Below, one piece after another: positions 21,001-32,700 of a stretch of DNA of 64,000 nt. Position 1 is the stretch's first letter. The number at the start of each line of letters is the position of its first letter. The DNA is from Triatoma infestans. Taxonomy: Eukaryota > Arthropoda > Insecta > Hemiptera > Reduviidae. A program made the position numbers and the translations under genes. The notes beneath the pieces were generated by a model that saw nothing but the letters and a program-made list of their open reading frames with translations, was not told where the DNA came from and ran no database searches. The DNA lies in NCBI GenBank assembly GCA_011037195.1, contig JAAEAF010000395.1, positions 1-64,000 on the forward strand. Direction: 5' to 3'.

Positions 21001-22126
21001 ATACTCTCATTATAGAGAAATTATACAGTGTAAAGTACTTGCAAAGCTTAAATATATTCTCATACAATATAAACATTGGTCAGGAAGTCTAACTTATATC
21101 TCTACCTAAGTATCTCTTCTGTCCAATCTCTAAAATCATCCGCTACACTAACAATAAACAATTACATTGATGCCTCCAACTTTAGAACCTGCCACCTTAT
21201 TTACTAGGACCTGCAGAGGTAGTTGCAATTAGTGGGTTTAGCGAAACCAGGACAAACTTTAGCCTCATCACTAGATTAGAATTATATTCTGTGTGGGTTG
21301 GAAAACAAGCACACACCACTGCGACTCCTATGGGTCTCACGCATATGAACAATCACCAACAAATTACACATACACACTTTACAGACGACTACATTCTGCG
21401 CACAAACACTAACAATATGGGAGTCACAATACATCTTTCTGCTCACAGTGGACTTGCCACATCCTATAATATTCAAGACCATTCCAACCGTTTGGAGACG
21501 TCATACCTCCCATGCGTATAGAGTATCATCAAAGGGAGAAAGAGAGAGAGAGTTTAGAAATGACTGAGGCAGTTTCATCCAGCTAGAGTCTCAGTTCATA
21601 TCAATAATTAAAAAGATAATATCAATCTGTTAAGGTACTGAGACTTTTTCGATGATTCCTCAATATTCTAGATCCATGAGATTCGTTTTTTTCATATTCT
21701 TGGCTTACTGAAACCTGGTACCTTTGCCTGCAATAGTCTTGCCTTTGATCTTAGACCACGACAAAGATTATGTGTTGAACATAATTTCATGCATGCTTTT
21801 AATTGTCACACGTTATATCCATCGGTAGGGAAGCTGACGAGAAGGCTTTGGAATTTCGTCCAATGAGACAGCGTTACGACGAAACAGCAACATTCCAAGT
21901 TAATCTTGGAACACATTTGGATAAGGCAAGCGAAAGCTAAGGAGAATACCTATCTAGGACAGCCTCCGGCTCAATCTGAATTCGGGGTTACATTTACCTC
22001 TTCGGGGTACTATAAATGGAACAAGACTAGGAAATATTTTAAAATAAGACCTGAGACAAAGGTTTTAGAAAGCTAATCATTCTACCATATGGTAATGCTG
22101 TAAATAAAATATAGCAAATTATTAAA
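18046..22126. other. No gene recognised
   Basis: About 4 kb of AT-rich DNA with stops in all frames. Features noted: another phrase of the interspersed repeats at 18704-18740 (cactcatacaactttctctt, minus orientation), a C-rich stretch near 20066, and an AG-rich run at 21537-21551. Open frames near 19.9-20.2 kb and 21.3-21.5 kb show no protein-like pattern. Confidence 0.5.
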
Positions 22127-22143
22127 TATTTTCCATATAATAA
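22127..22143 (+). repeat. Left 17-bp target-site duplication of LINE A
   Basis: tattttccatataataa is repeated exactly at 26845-26861, on the other side of LINE A. Confidence 0.8.
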
Positions 22144-22623
22144 TAATAAGTTTATTAAAAAAATACTTGTACATTAAAGAAATACATAAGCATATTTTTA
22201 TCAAAAAACAAAAACTTAATACGGCAAGGAAATCCGTCTATGGTACAAATTTATAAACAACATAAAAAACTTCTACATAACAATTTAGCAATCAAAAAAA
22301 AAACTTTAGTACCATATTGCAATAATATAGTTCTACAGTAAAGAAAAGATAAACAAATTAAACAAAATTAATTACTTGTGAAAAATAAAAAAATTATATA
22401 GTATCTGGATTGCCAAATAAAACAAATTTGAAAGAGAAGTATTAAAAACATACCAAATATTATTCTTTCAAATTCAATAAACAAGTCGTAAATTGTTGCA
22501 AAATTGGAAAGAAAAAAACAAGAGAGAAAGAAAAGAAAAAAATATATAAAATAAAATAGAAGTACAGTTCAGGAAAACAAAATAAAATCAATCAATAACA
22601 AATAATAATATAATGGAGGCTCT

Positions 22624-25600
22624 TCAGTAATTAAATTCATTATTAATTATTTTTCTGTATTCCCAAGCAGAAGCGGCATATGTAATCAGGCGAGACCATT
22701 CTGGGCCATTCAGCAAGTCAAGAAAAAAATCAAACGAGAGAAATCTTTCTCCAAATACCGACAAACGATATGGAGCCAAGATAGGACATTGTGCGACGAA
22801 GTGAAACGTGTCTTCCTTCACCCTGTAATTGCAGAGAGTGCATTCTTCCTGATCGTCAAGATTATAAGGCTTGTGATTGAAGTTTAGCAGTTCCCCTCTT
22901 AGCTTTATCACCCACCGTATATCCGAAATGCGATTTTGTGTCTCCGTTTCACCAATCAGACTTGCACTCCTAACGTCATGATTGAGATGCTTAGAAATAC
23001 TGTAACGCCGGGACGCTTGCTTCAAAACAAAAATTTCCTTCATCGGGAGATAATAGATTGAAGCTTTGACGGAAGAACCTCTCTTTCCGAGTTATCGAAA
23101 TTCAGTGTAACTGCAGTTTGAGTGGCCAGATTTTCCCAGTCCGCAGCCCATGATATGCCTAATCTCTGAACCTCCTCAGCTACTACACGGGGAAACCTTG
23201 ATTGATCCATACTTAGCACTTTATATATGTAGCGACTATTTAAAACCAAAGTATGAAAGAAAATAGGCTCAAAGCCAGTCTCTACATGAAGAATATAAGA
23301 AGGCGTAAAATTTGGCAAAGCAAACAACTTTCTTATGAAGAACCATAGAATCCTTTCTACTTCCTGAAATTCCTGTGATCCCCACACTTGGGCTGCATAA
23401 CAAAGTATGGATCGCGACATGGCATTAAATATATGAAATTTTGCTTTCAAAGGTATCTGTGGTTGCATTATGGCACGTTTCCATATATAATTTTTCGCGT
23501 GTTTTGCTGAAGAGGATTTTTCCAAGAAATGTGGCTTCAAAGTAAGTAAACAACATTCCCAAATAAACATAACGGTTTACGACTTCTATTTCTTGAGACC
23601 TGTAAGTCCAACGCTCTCTAGCTCAAGCTTACCTCGATTACGAAAAGCAAGTACCTTTGTTTTACTGAGATTCACATTCAGGTTCCACCTCTCACAGTAT
23701 TTTTCGAGTTTCAAGATATTTTTCTGTAAAGCGATTGGATTCTCAGCGATAATTACTATGTCATCTGCATACAGAATAACCTTAATTAATTGGGATCCTA
23801 CTTGAATCCCCTGTTCCAATTCGTCTTCTAAATCATTTATATATAACGCGAAAAGGAGGGGGCTAAGTAAGCAACCTTGCCTTAATCCACTAGCTACAGT
23901 AAATGATTCGCTTTTACCAAATGACGTCCAAACCGAAGAAGTCGATCCACTGAACATATTTTTCAGAGTTGTTACAAATCTTGAAGAGATTCCAGCATTA
24001 TATAGTTTCAAATATAGAGCATCACGATCGACTGTATCGAATGGAGTCTTTAGGTCCACGAAAAAAGCATAAAGTTTTCTTCTTTGATACAAACGCTTTT
24101 TAATTAAATTATATAAAACAAAAATACAGTCAGTCGTGGAGTATCCTTTTCTGAAGCCAGCCTGGCACTCTTTCAAAATCTTATTTGCGTTAACAAACAT
24201 TTCCAGTATGTTTAAAAGAAGACCAGAGAATAGTTTACCTATACAGTTCAGAAATGACAAACCACGAAAATTTCTTGCGTCAGATATATTTCCTTTTTTA
24301 AATACTGGGAAAATTATTGATTCTTTGAAGCTAGAAGGAATGCAGCCTGTAGCATAAATTTCATTAAAAACAAGGAGAAGCTGCTCATGATACTCCAAAG
24401 GCGCATTCTTAAAGAATTCGTAGCTTACCCTATCAATTCCTGGTGCTTTATTATTTTTGGCTTTCTCTAAGACTATATTCAATTCATCCATTATGAAAGA
24501 GCGATCCATATCGGCTGAGTTAATTAACGGAGGGGCATAATAATTCAATGTGCTAGTGGGACGGGACGGACATAGCAATGTTCTAAAATGAAGAACCCAC
24601 TCACCTGCAGAAATACCAGTATAGACCATATGATTAGAATTTCGAAAAACATTCAAAACATCCCAAAAATCTTTACTTAACTTGACACTTCTAAATCGTT
24701 CCAACAAGTTTCTATAATATTCTGACTTTTTTGAGGTTATTATTTTTTATAATTACTATTGGCTTCGAAATAAGCTCTTTTAACAATTTGAGATGAACTC
24801 TTACGGCAAAAATATAACAACCTTCGCGATTTTTTTCTTGCTTTGTGACAATTCCAATCATACCACGGCTGCTTAAATATCCGTTTCTTGTTATCATGTT
24901 CTCGATGCCAAAAAGCCGCCTTTTTAATACAATCAATCAGAAAAGATATGGCATTCTGAGGGTCATACTGTTCAAGATTGATAGATTGCTGAATCTCATT
25001 AACAAGTAACTCCTGATAACGAACCTTGTTACCATTATTCCACCTTATTTGGGGAGGCAAAGGATAAATTTGTTCATCAACAGCCACTGATTTTAAAGAA
25101 AAAGTTATTGGAAGATGGTCAGAGAATGTCTCACTCTTTATGGAGAAATCGATTATGCTTGGAAGGGTATTTAGTGACACACAGCACAAATCAATAACTG
25201 AGCTGCCAAGAGCTCCTATATACGTAAAGTGTCCTTCAGCAGCACTTTTAGAACGACCGTTCAATATAATCAGGCCGTGCTCATCACATATGTTAACAAA
25301 TTTATTCTCTCTTGCATTTGCCACACTGTCTTTAGAGCAACGGATAAAATCAAATTTCTCTGAATCAATAGGCAACTCATTACTTAATTCTTGGAGTAAA
25401 CCAATTCTAGCGTTCGTGTCACCTACAATGAAATCAGCTTCAGATATTTCTGCAACTAAATCAATAAATTCATTAAATTGCTTCTCCCAGAAAGAGCAAT
25501 TTAAATAAATGGGAATGATATAATACTCAGAACTACAACTGTTAACGCAAGAAATTATTAATGAATCCCCAATTTTTATAAATTTAAATCTCTGTTTTAA

Positions 25601-25912
25601 TTTCTTTTTAATTCCATATAAAGCCCCTCCACTAGGTCTCCCATATTTATGTTGTTTTGATGCCGCTATCCAATTAAGATTGAATTCAGAAAAATATTTA
25701 TCAAAGTAAGCAGAACAGCTACCATTATCATTTACATGAGTTTCAAAAAGAAAAAAAACATCAAAAGATTTAATAAAAGAAATAAACGAAAAATCTCCTA
25801 TCTTATTATTAAGGCCTGCAATATTGTAGGATAAAAAATTAATAGAATTTAATTTATGCAGATTACCATAAGTTGCCAATGAAGTAGTATTTTGCCGGCA
25901 GACGGATAATTC
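22624..25912 (-). pseudogene. LINE A ORF2: APE endonuclease, reverse transcriptase, Cys-His tail (frameshifted)
   Basis: The frame is open directly after the ORF1 TGA (25913-25915), in the same frame, with no ATG up to its stop at 24740. The endonuclease part has FLSYNIAGLNN, FETH, VGDTNARIG and SDHLP. Reverse transcriptase runs in a second frame (24707-23586), with KNNKAPGIDRVSYEFF, motif A FVDLKTPFD, SGLRQGCLLSPLLF and YADD. The third part (23570-23040) and the last part (23043-22624, with CTLCNYRVKEDTFHFVAQCP, a C-x2-C-H-x4-C finger) follow in further frames. Breaks lie near 24715-24735 (A runs), 23590, 23530 and 23043. All catalytic residues seem kept, so it was active until recently or carries sequencing errors. 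Confidence 0.8.
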
Positions 25913-26701
25913 TCAAGTTTTATTTTTAGTAGATGTAGACTGTTTGCGCACTGGTGATACATAACGGTTGGCTCCCATGGTGGCACTGCGGGGATGATCC
26001 ATTAGAAGTCCGTTGATAAACACAGAGAGGTCCTGACCCACTATCTCTTTTAATTTAGCTGCCCCCAATTCCTCGTTGTAGGTAAGTCCCATGGAATCTT
26101 CCCAGGAGAATAAAATAACATTGACAATTATTTTGTCTAACCTAATGAAACACTTGAGGTTGCTATTCTATCGACGGAGTTCCCATCGCAGGCGAAACAA
26201 ATTATGCCTTCGCCTACGAATCTTGAGTGAATAGTCTTGTTGAATTCTCCAATCAGTTCCCTTCAAGCAAGATGACTGCCTTAAAACTGCCCATTTGTCA
26301 TAATTACGAAGAAATGATACCAACACATGCCTCTTCTTCATAGCTTTGTTCCCCAGAGGACGTACTTCTACGATCTCTAACTTATTTTTAATTTGCATCA
26401 CATTTGAAAAAAACTCATGTACAATATCAAAAAGGTTATCCTGATCAGTGAATGAGAGACCTTTTATAATTAAATTATTTTTACGAGAATTATTCTCCAG
26501 TATTTCTAATCGCTTTTGTAAATGACGATCATTTTCCTTTAAATATTTTATTTCCATTCTCAGAGACTCATTTTCTGTTTTTAAACCTCGCATTTCTTCC
26601 CTTAATGAATTAAAATCATCCTTTGTCGGCAATACTGCCAATTTTGAGTCCATCATTTTGCCCATGGCTAACAATAATTCATCATTACCTGAACTGCTCA
26701 T
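25913..26701 (-). pseudogene. LINE A ORF1: coiled-coil, L1-ORF1-like nucleic-acid-binding protein with one TAG
   Basis: The protein starts MSSSGNDELLLAMGKMMDSK at 26701. It has a long charged coiled coil (residues about 25-75) and then a region like the RNA-recognition part of L1 ORF1 proteins (RKNNLIIKGLSF, then VEVRPLGNK and HVLVSFLRNYDKWAVLR). A single in-frame TAG at 26168-26170 interrupts it; the same frame then continues with coding-like sequence (KCFIRLDKIIVNVILFSWED) to TGA at 25913-25915. The full product would be about 262 residues. ORF1 proteins of this sort coat the element RNA as trimers. Confidence 0.75.
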
Positions 26702-26844
26702 TTCATCAGATTTTCTTTCTGAGCTAAACTTCTTATCAGGTTGAGAAGACAGGGATTCAGGAGAACTCCTACTTCGCTTGAAAGGAATAATGCTCTGGGT
26801 GTTGAATTTGATGAAGTATTAAGCGCCAGAAATGAATCTATACG

Positions 26845-26861
26845 TATTTTCCATATAATAA
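26845..26861 (+). repeat. Right 17-bp target-site duplication of LINE A
   Basis: Exact copy of 22127-22143. Confidence 0.8.
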
Positions 26862-27789
26862 GATATAAATAAGCACTCTAGAATTGAGTAATAGATATAA
26901 TAATCCAGACGTCTGAGGCAAAATAAAACACCCGCAAATAACAGATTCTCTCTCACCTTTTCTGCCAGTTCATGCCATTAATGAATCAAAAAACTAATTA
27001 AGTTTGTGTGTTAGTTTCCCTTTGCTAAACTTAACTAGTAATTTAAGTCCGGTTTCAATAAATAAACAATTTAGGTTCAGTTTCTTAGACTGTGTAATTC
27101 TAATACATATTGAATCACTACTGATTTGTATTTCTCCCTTATTCTCTTTCTGTTTTATAAGAGATTCCCAAGAAAAATGAATCTCTATTTGATGAAAATT
27201 ACAGCTTGTAACTGAGAAACAATTATGTTTATTATGGTATGAGCTAAAATATTACTCACATATATATTACTGATTACTAAACCAGGTTCTTTTATTTTGT
27301 ATGCCAAAATATATGAAAATAACGCTAATATTTGTTCGGAGCAGGAGCTTCATTTATTAAAATTATAAAAGAAAACGCGAATGAAAAACAAATTTTTTTA
27401 TTACATTAAATTTTAAATAATCTTTTGTTTTTTTTTTAAATGAAAATTTCTCAGTATGTAAATTACCAGTAATTAATGATTTTTATTAATTTTATTTATT
27501 CATTCGCTTAACCGGATGTTTTGAGATCCATTGAGATAATTTTTAGCCAGTATTTACATATTTACATTAGTTCATTGTAACATTTGTTTAAAAAGAAACT
27601 ATATTTAAATGCATTCTTTGGCAAAACAGCTGTTTAACTTATTTAACTAATAAGTACATTGTAGACAGTGTTTATATGAAATTGGTTTATAAAACAAATT
27701 ACTCACAAGCATGACACATTCTTAGCACAAAAACAATCAATAACTAAAAAGGAGACTACATGAGAAATCGCCACACCATATTCTAGCAA
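26862..27789. other. No gene recognised
   Basis: AT-rich DNA with frequent stops and T or A runs. No repeat shared with the rest of the window was noticed. Confidence 0.4.
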
Positions 27790-28255
27790 TGGAGAACTCC
27801 TCCAGACTGTTACGGATTTCGATTATTTAGGGACAATAATTATTAATCGGGATGGTAGATTTGGCCAACAGGTTTTGAATAGAATAAATAAGGATAACGG
27901 CGTATTCTACCAAACAAGCCCCTCTCTTATTGGAAAGCACGAATTGAGTCTTGACTCTAAATTGGTACCATCAAAGGGTATTTTTGCCTGTGCTTATTAT
28001 GTTGTTGCAAGTTGTACGGTGTTGGAGAAATATCCAGTATGGGAAATGAGCTTTCTGAGGCATGTTCTGGGCAAAAATAGGAGAAAGGGGATCAGAAATG
28101 CGCGAATTAGAGAGGACCTCCAAGAGCAATCAGCGCGACAAACTTTGGAGGCCCGGCAACTGGCATTGAATGGCCACGTGAAGGAAATGCAAGATGGACA
28201 CAAGGCCAAACAGTTCTGGGTGTTAGACTTACTGGCCAGAGGCAAGAGATAGGCC
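27790..28255 (+). pseudogene. LINE reverse-transcriptase C-terminal fragment
   Basis: The frame reads VTDFDYLGTIINRDGRF, then a degenerate stretch, then FLRHVLGKNRRKGIRNARIREDL and LALNGHVKEMQDG. This is the C-terminal thumb/tail pattern of LINE reverse transcriptases (FKYLG..., FLRRVLGKTR...). The catalytic domain is absent. The piece could be the upstream neighbour in family of the tail at 17.1-17.4 kb. Confidence 0.65.
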
Positions 28256-28285
28256 TCGTACAATTACAAGGAATACATAGAAACA

Positions 28286-28373
28286 TTTAAATATCTTAAA
28301 TGAATTTTCCCAGAGAAATGTTTTAAATAAAAAGTATCTCTTTGTTTGTGTAGTAAATATAACTTGCCTGAAA
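28286..28373 (+). repeat. Left arm of a dispersed inverted repeat
   Basis: The arm is the reverse complement of 29390-29475, with only a few differences (core word gttttaaataaaaagtatct). The arms are 1.0 kb apart and enclose two noncoding repeat segments. Confidence 0.75.
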
Positions 28374-29389
28374 CAAATCGTTGCTACAACTTCAACCTTT
28401 GTTTGAAAACTAATTTTAATGGAGGTTTTGAGGGGATGGATGAAATAAGACTTTCCTGTAAAGTCCCAGTTTTGTGAATTATACGATCCTATGATCTATT
28501 AATGTTAAAGTTGCTGCCCAAATTTTGAGTTTGTTCAAAATCGGTTGATCGGAAGTGTGATTATACCAACCGTTTGTGTTATGGCATTTTCTGGCATTTT
28601 CTCGATAAATATGGCATTGAGTTGTTTAAACTTGGTACACTAACTAAACACATAGCGACATATCATTTTTGTTTGAAATTTTTTTTCCATATAATAGATT
28701 TTAGGAGTTTGGGAGAAGCTGAATGGACCGCTTCTCTCAAGAATAAATTTTATTAAATTTATAATCTCAGTTAAATTTAGTAAAATATTCCAACTGAACA
28801 AAGTTTGTCAGTAATAAAAAAAACTATATAAATTGCAGTAGAGAAAGTCGTGTGAGCGATTCGCACCATATTTTTTTTTCAATTAAATTAGTTTTTTAAT
28901 TGCATTTAGTTAGGTCCTATGAAATCATTTTTTTTAATTAGGAAATTTTGCTTAGAAGGTACTGCTGTGCAGGAGAGAATGTTGTAACTTCTTGAGTTGG
29001 GGGTCGCTTCAGAATTTCCTAAAACAGAAGTTGTCTAAAACGTATTTCTCTCTCTCTCTCTCACTGCTGTTAGAGGAAGTATTGTAACGAATTGAGTCAA
29101 ATTTTCGAGTTTTCACCAGAATTACACATTGTGGTTCTCTGAGTCCAATAAAGTGGTATTTGGAAATGGTCTGTGTGAGTGTGAACAGCACAGCTCAAAA
29201 ACGAAAAATATAGCTCAAATTAAATTCCATTTGGGTATCACCATGGGATTTTCAACATAAACGTACCTGTCGAATTTCCTCAATCGGAAGTACCACTAGT
29301 ACCATCGATGTTTGTTTCGGAAGTACCACTTTACTGATTAGATTTTTCTGTCTTCCAATATTCTATTGAAAACGGATCCAAAGATTTTT

Positions 29390-29475
29390 TTCAGACAAGT
29401 TATATTTACTACACAAACAAACAGATACTTTTTATTTAAAACATTTCTCTTGAAAATTCATTTAAGATATTTATG
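29390..29475 (-). repeat. Right arm of the dispersed inverted repeat
   Basis: Inverted match to 28286-28373. The strong conservation suggests either a foldback element or two opposite copies of one repeat family. Confidence 0.75.
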
Positions 29476-29479
29476 AAGT

Positions 29480-29810
29480 TAGTGTACCAAGTTGAAAGCA
29501 AATCGTTGGAGCCGTTTTCGAGAAAACTATAAAATCTAGAAGAAACATTCAATAAAGTGGTATTTCTGGTACCGACTATACCCTCATTGTACAGGATCTT
29601 TTGGCAGAACATAGACGAAATATCGAATTTGAATTTTTTGCGAGTTTCCATATTTAAGTTAATACTGATCAATACAATGTACAGATCAATTTCTAAAAAC
29701 CACTTTTTCGTATTGACGGAACCTCAGGATTTGTATTTCCGGTGATAATTCATGATCGAAAATCGGACACGATCATCACGACAATCTACCATTAAGAGGA
29801 AGTAAAAATT
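29480..29810 (+). repeat. Copy of interspersed repeat family G
   Basis: The copy contains the recurring phrase of this family: a word like aaccactttttcgtattgac, then gaacctcaggatttgtatttccgg, and a terminal gaggaagtaaaaattt. Related phrases are at 34890-34970, 40085-40160, 53250-53300 and 59370-59500. Confidence 0.5.
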
Positions 29811-30599
29811 TCCTAATCAAATTCTCCTTTTTTTGCAAAAACTTTCTATTTAATGAAAGCGCTATAATTCAGGTTAGAATTGCGGCAAAATTATAATAGA
29901 GCTGCTTGAGAGAAAGAGAGAGCGAGAGAGAAAGCAATCACACAGTTTTCCTTTGTTTCCTTTTGATGTCCCTTTAACTCCGTCTTGCCTTTGTCAATGA
30001 TCTGCTATCGACAGGTCCAGATATAAGCACGTGGAGCTTTAGGAGATGCTGAAATATTACGCTTGTCATAAACATAAAGCTCAATCGAAGTGAATGTTTA
30101 AACTTCGATTAATCAAACAGGATTCTATACATTGTAAACTTTGAATAACTTGAAATTAAAAAAAGAAGTCAAATTTGATAATCAAACGCTTGTTTACAAT
30201 CATTCAGAAAGATTACAACTTCAAAAACAATCTGAAGTTCTGTTTGGTCTCATAAATAATGTTTACACAGTTTACATTTAAGAACGAAGCAAATAAGAGA
30301 AAGTACTACATTAATCAGGTCAATTAAATCGAGTTTCGGCCAAGAATGTGATTGAAACTTTTCTTTCTATAGCCTTACTGAAATGACACTTTCCAATCTA
30401 ACTTATATATACAACATTAAAAACTGATATTACTTATATAAAAATTTCTGTCCGTTTTACTACCTTTTCCTGGTGTAAGAGAGTTGTATATTCAAACCGT
30501 TTCAGACTTTCACAAACGAACTTTGCAGGCTTTTCTTCCGATAGAATGATGAATCTTTTGTTTTCGATCATTCTTACAGTATCAGGTTATCTTCGGGAA
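29811..30599. other. No gene recognised
   Basis: AT-rich DNA with a GA-rich run near 29910-29935. No coding or repeat structure was identified. Confidence 0.4.
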
Positions 30600-30610
30600 A
30601 ATGGTTAAGA

Positions 30611-31510
30611 TTGGGTCCGCCTGGTGTGATACTTGATAATTACCTCCGGTGTTACACGGACGGTTCCAGAATGGATAGTAGGCCTGGAGCTGAGGTCTAT
30701 TTTGAGACCGAAAGTCACTTAGCAGAATGGACCACTGTTTTCCACATTGAAATTGATGCTTTCTTTATTGTAGTTTGGATGAGGGGTACGTAACACTAAC
30801 TAAATATGGACAGTTAATCTACGTTGAAGGCGCTGAGTTCATGTGCCTTCACTTTCAGGTAAGAATCCGTATGGTCTAAAAGACTGGAAGAGCTTTCTTC
30901 TTTGAAGGTGCTTTTAGACTGGGTACCAGGTCATATGGGAATTCTTAGGAATGAGGAGGTGGATAGCTTTGCCAAATTAGGCGCCTCTCCCCCTTTCATT
31001 GGTTTAACTGTTAGTGTGTCTTCAGACATATCTTCAGTTTTCCAGTCAAGGTTGGCTTCACAGCATTCATTCCGACAGTAGGGTGTCGACACGCTAAGAT
31101 ATTCATTAGGACAGGGCTATTAGTGAGACGTTGCTGTATCTTTTACGGAACTCAATCAGGCTCCTAGGTTGAATCCCTTACTGGACATAGTGGTTTAAGG
31201 AGACAACTCTACGTAATGGGGCTCATGCCGGATCCCTTTTGTAGAGTCTGCGAGACAGAGGAGGATACAACATCATCTTATGACAGATGGCTCGGGTTGT
31301 GAGAAATTAGGTTCAGGACCTTTGGACGGAACAGGATGCTTAGGCTATTTCCCTGTAAGGTTCATTGTCCAATTTGTTCGGACTGCAGATTATCTTAGGT
31401 GGGTTGGTCCCGAGTCTGGATATTTGTTCTAGACCCGGTTTGTTGTTGTTTTTCTTGGGGTGCTATAAGGGCCCAGTGGAGCTTTGGATAGCGTACGGGT
31501 CCTTCCAAAG
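30611..31510 (+). pseudogene. 3' end of a LINE with RNase H domain (I/R1-like), degenerate
   Basis: The start reads as RNase HI: CYTDGSRMDSRPGAEVYFE holds the catalytic aspartate region, and a later frame gives LLDWVPGHMGILRNEEVDSFAKLGA, the C-terminal RNase H motif. Then come the LINE tail words LYVMGLMPDPFCRVCETEEDTT. Several frame changes separate these pieces. Sequence up to 31510 runs into a TAA repeat tail, as in I-type elements. RNase H plus a TAA tail supports the I or R1 groups; the catalytic reverse transcriptase is missing. Confidence 0.65.
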
Positions 31511-31511
31511 G

Positions 31512-31604
<93 letters not shown>
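31511..31604 (+). repeat. (TAA)n microsatellite, tail of the LINE fragment
   Basis: About 94 bases of nearly pure AAT/TAA repeats directly follow the LINE 3' sequence. The poly-Asn, poly-Leu and poly-Ile frames across it are artefacts of the repeat. Confidence 0.9.
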
Positions 31605-31605
<1 letters not shown>

Positions 31606-32460
31606 CATAACACATATTACACAAGCAATTCACACAAAAATCTAGATACACAGACAAAAATTCTACAAAATTATCTTATTTATCATGTACACTATACAAT
31701 AGTAATTCAGTGATCGCAACATTGGCTATTCAAGTGGTCCAAATGTACCACCAAATGCCAACATATAATGCAGCCAATGAAATGTTACCATTCCTTCCAA
31801 TCACAATCATGATAGTCTCTCCAATCTACTAATAGTTTCAAGTTAAGTGATCAAAGCACTGTAGTCTTGAATACTACTTAATGGTTTGGTTTGGTTACTT
31901 TAAAGACAGAGTGGACTGAATCGGTTGATGAGTTGGCCGGTCGGGTCTGGAGAGACTATTCGTATTTACTTCAAATTAATTTATGGGAAATAGGTTCCTT
32001 TTAATTTGATGTAAATAAAAATGTAAAACTTCATTATCTGTAGATCTCAATAAAATTCAAATATTATTTGTAATTCAAATCAAAATTATTAATTCAATCA
32101 AAAAATAAATTGATGGTAATAAATGATTAAGAATAAAAAAAGGACGATGAAGCGGAGACTAGATTAATTAATAACAATATTAGAAAACACCTACAATAAA
32201 TAAATAAAATGACCATTTAAAGTAAATCAGTAAATGGCAAACTGAAAGCGAGATTATTTTTTTTTAATATTATAAACACAAAAATCATGTTTAGAAAGAA
32301 TGGAAAAAAGTTTTATAAAGAAACTAATATAAATGAGAAATGCTTCAACAGAATGGAATTGATGATAAATCTTTGTCAAATACAACCACCAAATGATGAT
32401 GTAGAAAATTAAATAATGACAATTAATGATTGGTAAATTACAGTGATCGATCACCAATGT
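31605..32460. other. No gene recognised
   Basis: AT-rich, with stops in all frames. Confidence 0.4.
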
Positions 32461-32469
32461 GATGGTGAT

Positions 32470-32690
32470 GAAGGAAAGGCATTGCTAAGTATTTTTACCT
32501 CCCATGCGGTGGACCCGGGTTCGAGTCCAGCTGTGCTACCCTTAGATTTTTTCTTCCTAGGAGCCTATTACAGCTCACTGTCCGGCGATGGCCAGTGTTG
32601 TCTGTAGCGAGGGAACACTGTCCGGAGGCCGGCAGTGCACTGAGAAGGCTCCGGGCGCCAATGACCATAGAAGTTGATGCGCCTTAAATT
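32470..32690 (+). repeat. tRNA-derived SINE
   Basis: The segment cctcccatgcggtggacccg followed by the B box ggttcgagtcc (32518-32528) is a tRNA half. After it come a body of about 150 bases richer in G and C, with a local hint of internal repetition (actgtccgg occurs twice), and an A-rich end (32688-32700). This is the normal SINE layout: head, body, A tail. It shares the sequence after the B box with the piece at 12.98 kb. Confidence 0.65.
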
Positions 32691-32700
32691 TAAAAAAAAA

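Larger units (their letters stand above)
22144..26844 (-). mobile_element. LINE A: near full-length two-ORF non-LTR retrotransposon
   Basis: The element reads right to left: leader, ORF1 (26701-25913), ORF2 (25912-22624), a 3' untranslated region of about 480 bases and a TAA-type simple tail next to the left duplication. It is bounded by 17-bp direct repeats. ORF1 and ORF2 share one frame. The cysteine-histidine tail motif also occurs in LINE B and in the fragments at 36 and 42-48 kb, so these seem to be one clade. Confidence 0.85.

Noticed and set aside
31365..31657. Frames with long Asn, Ile or Leu runs
   Set aside because: Products of the TAA microsatellite at 31511-31604.
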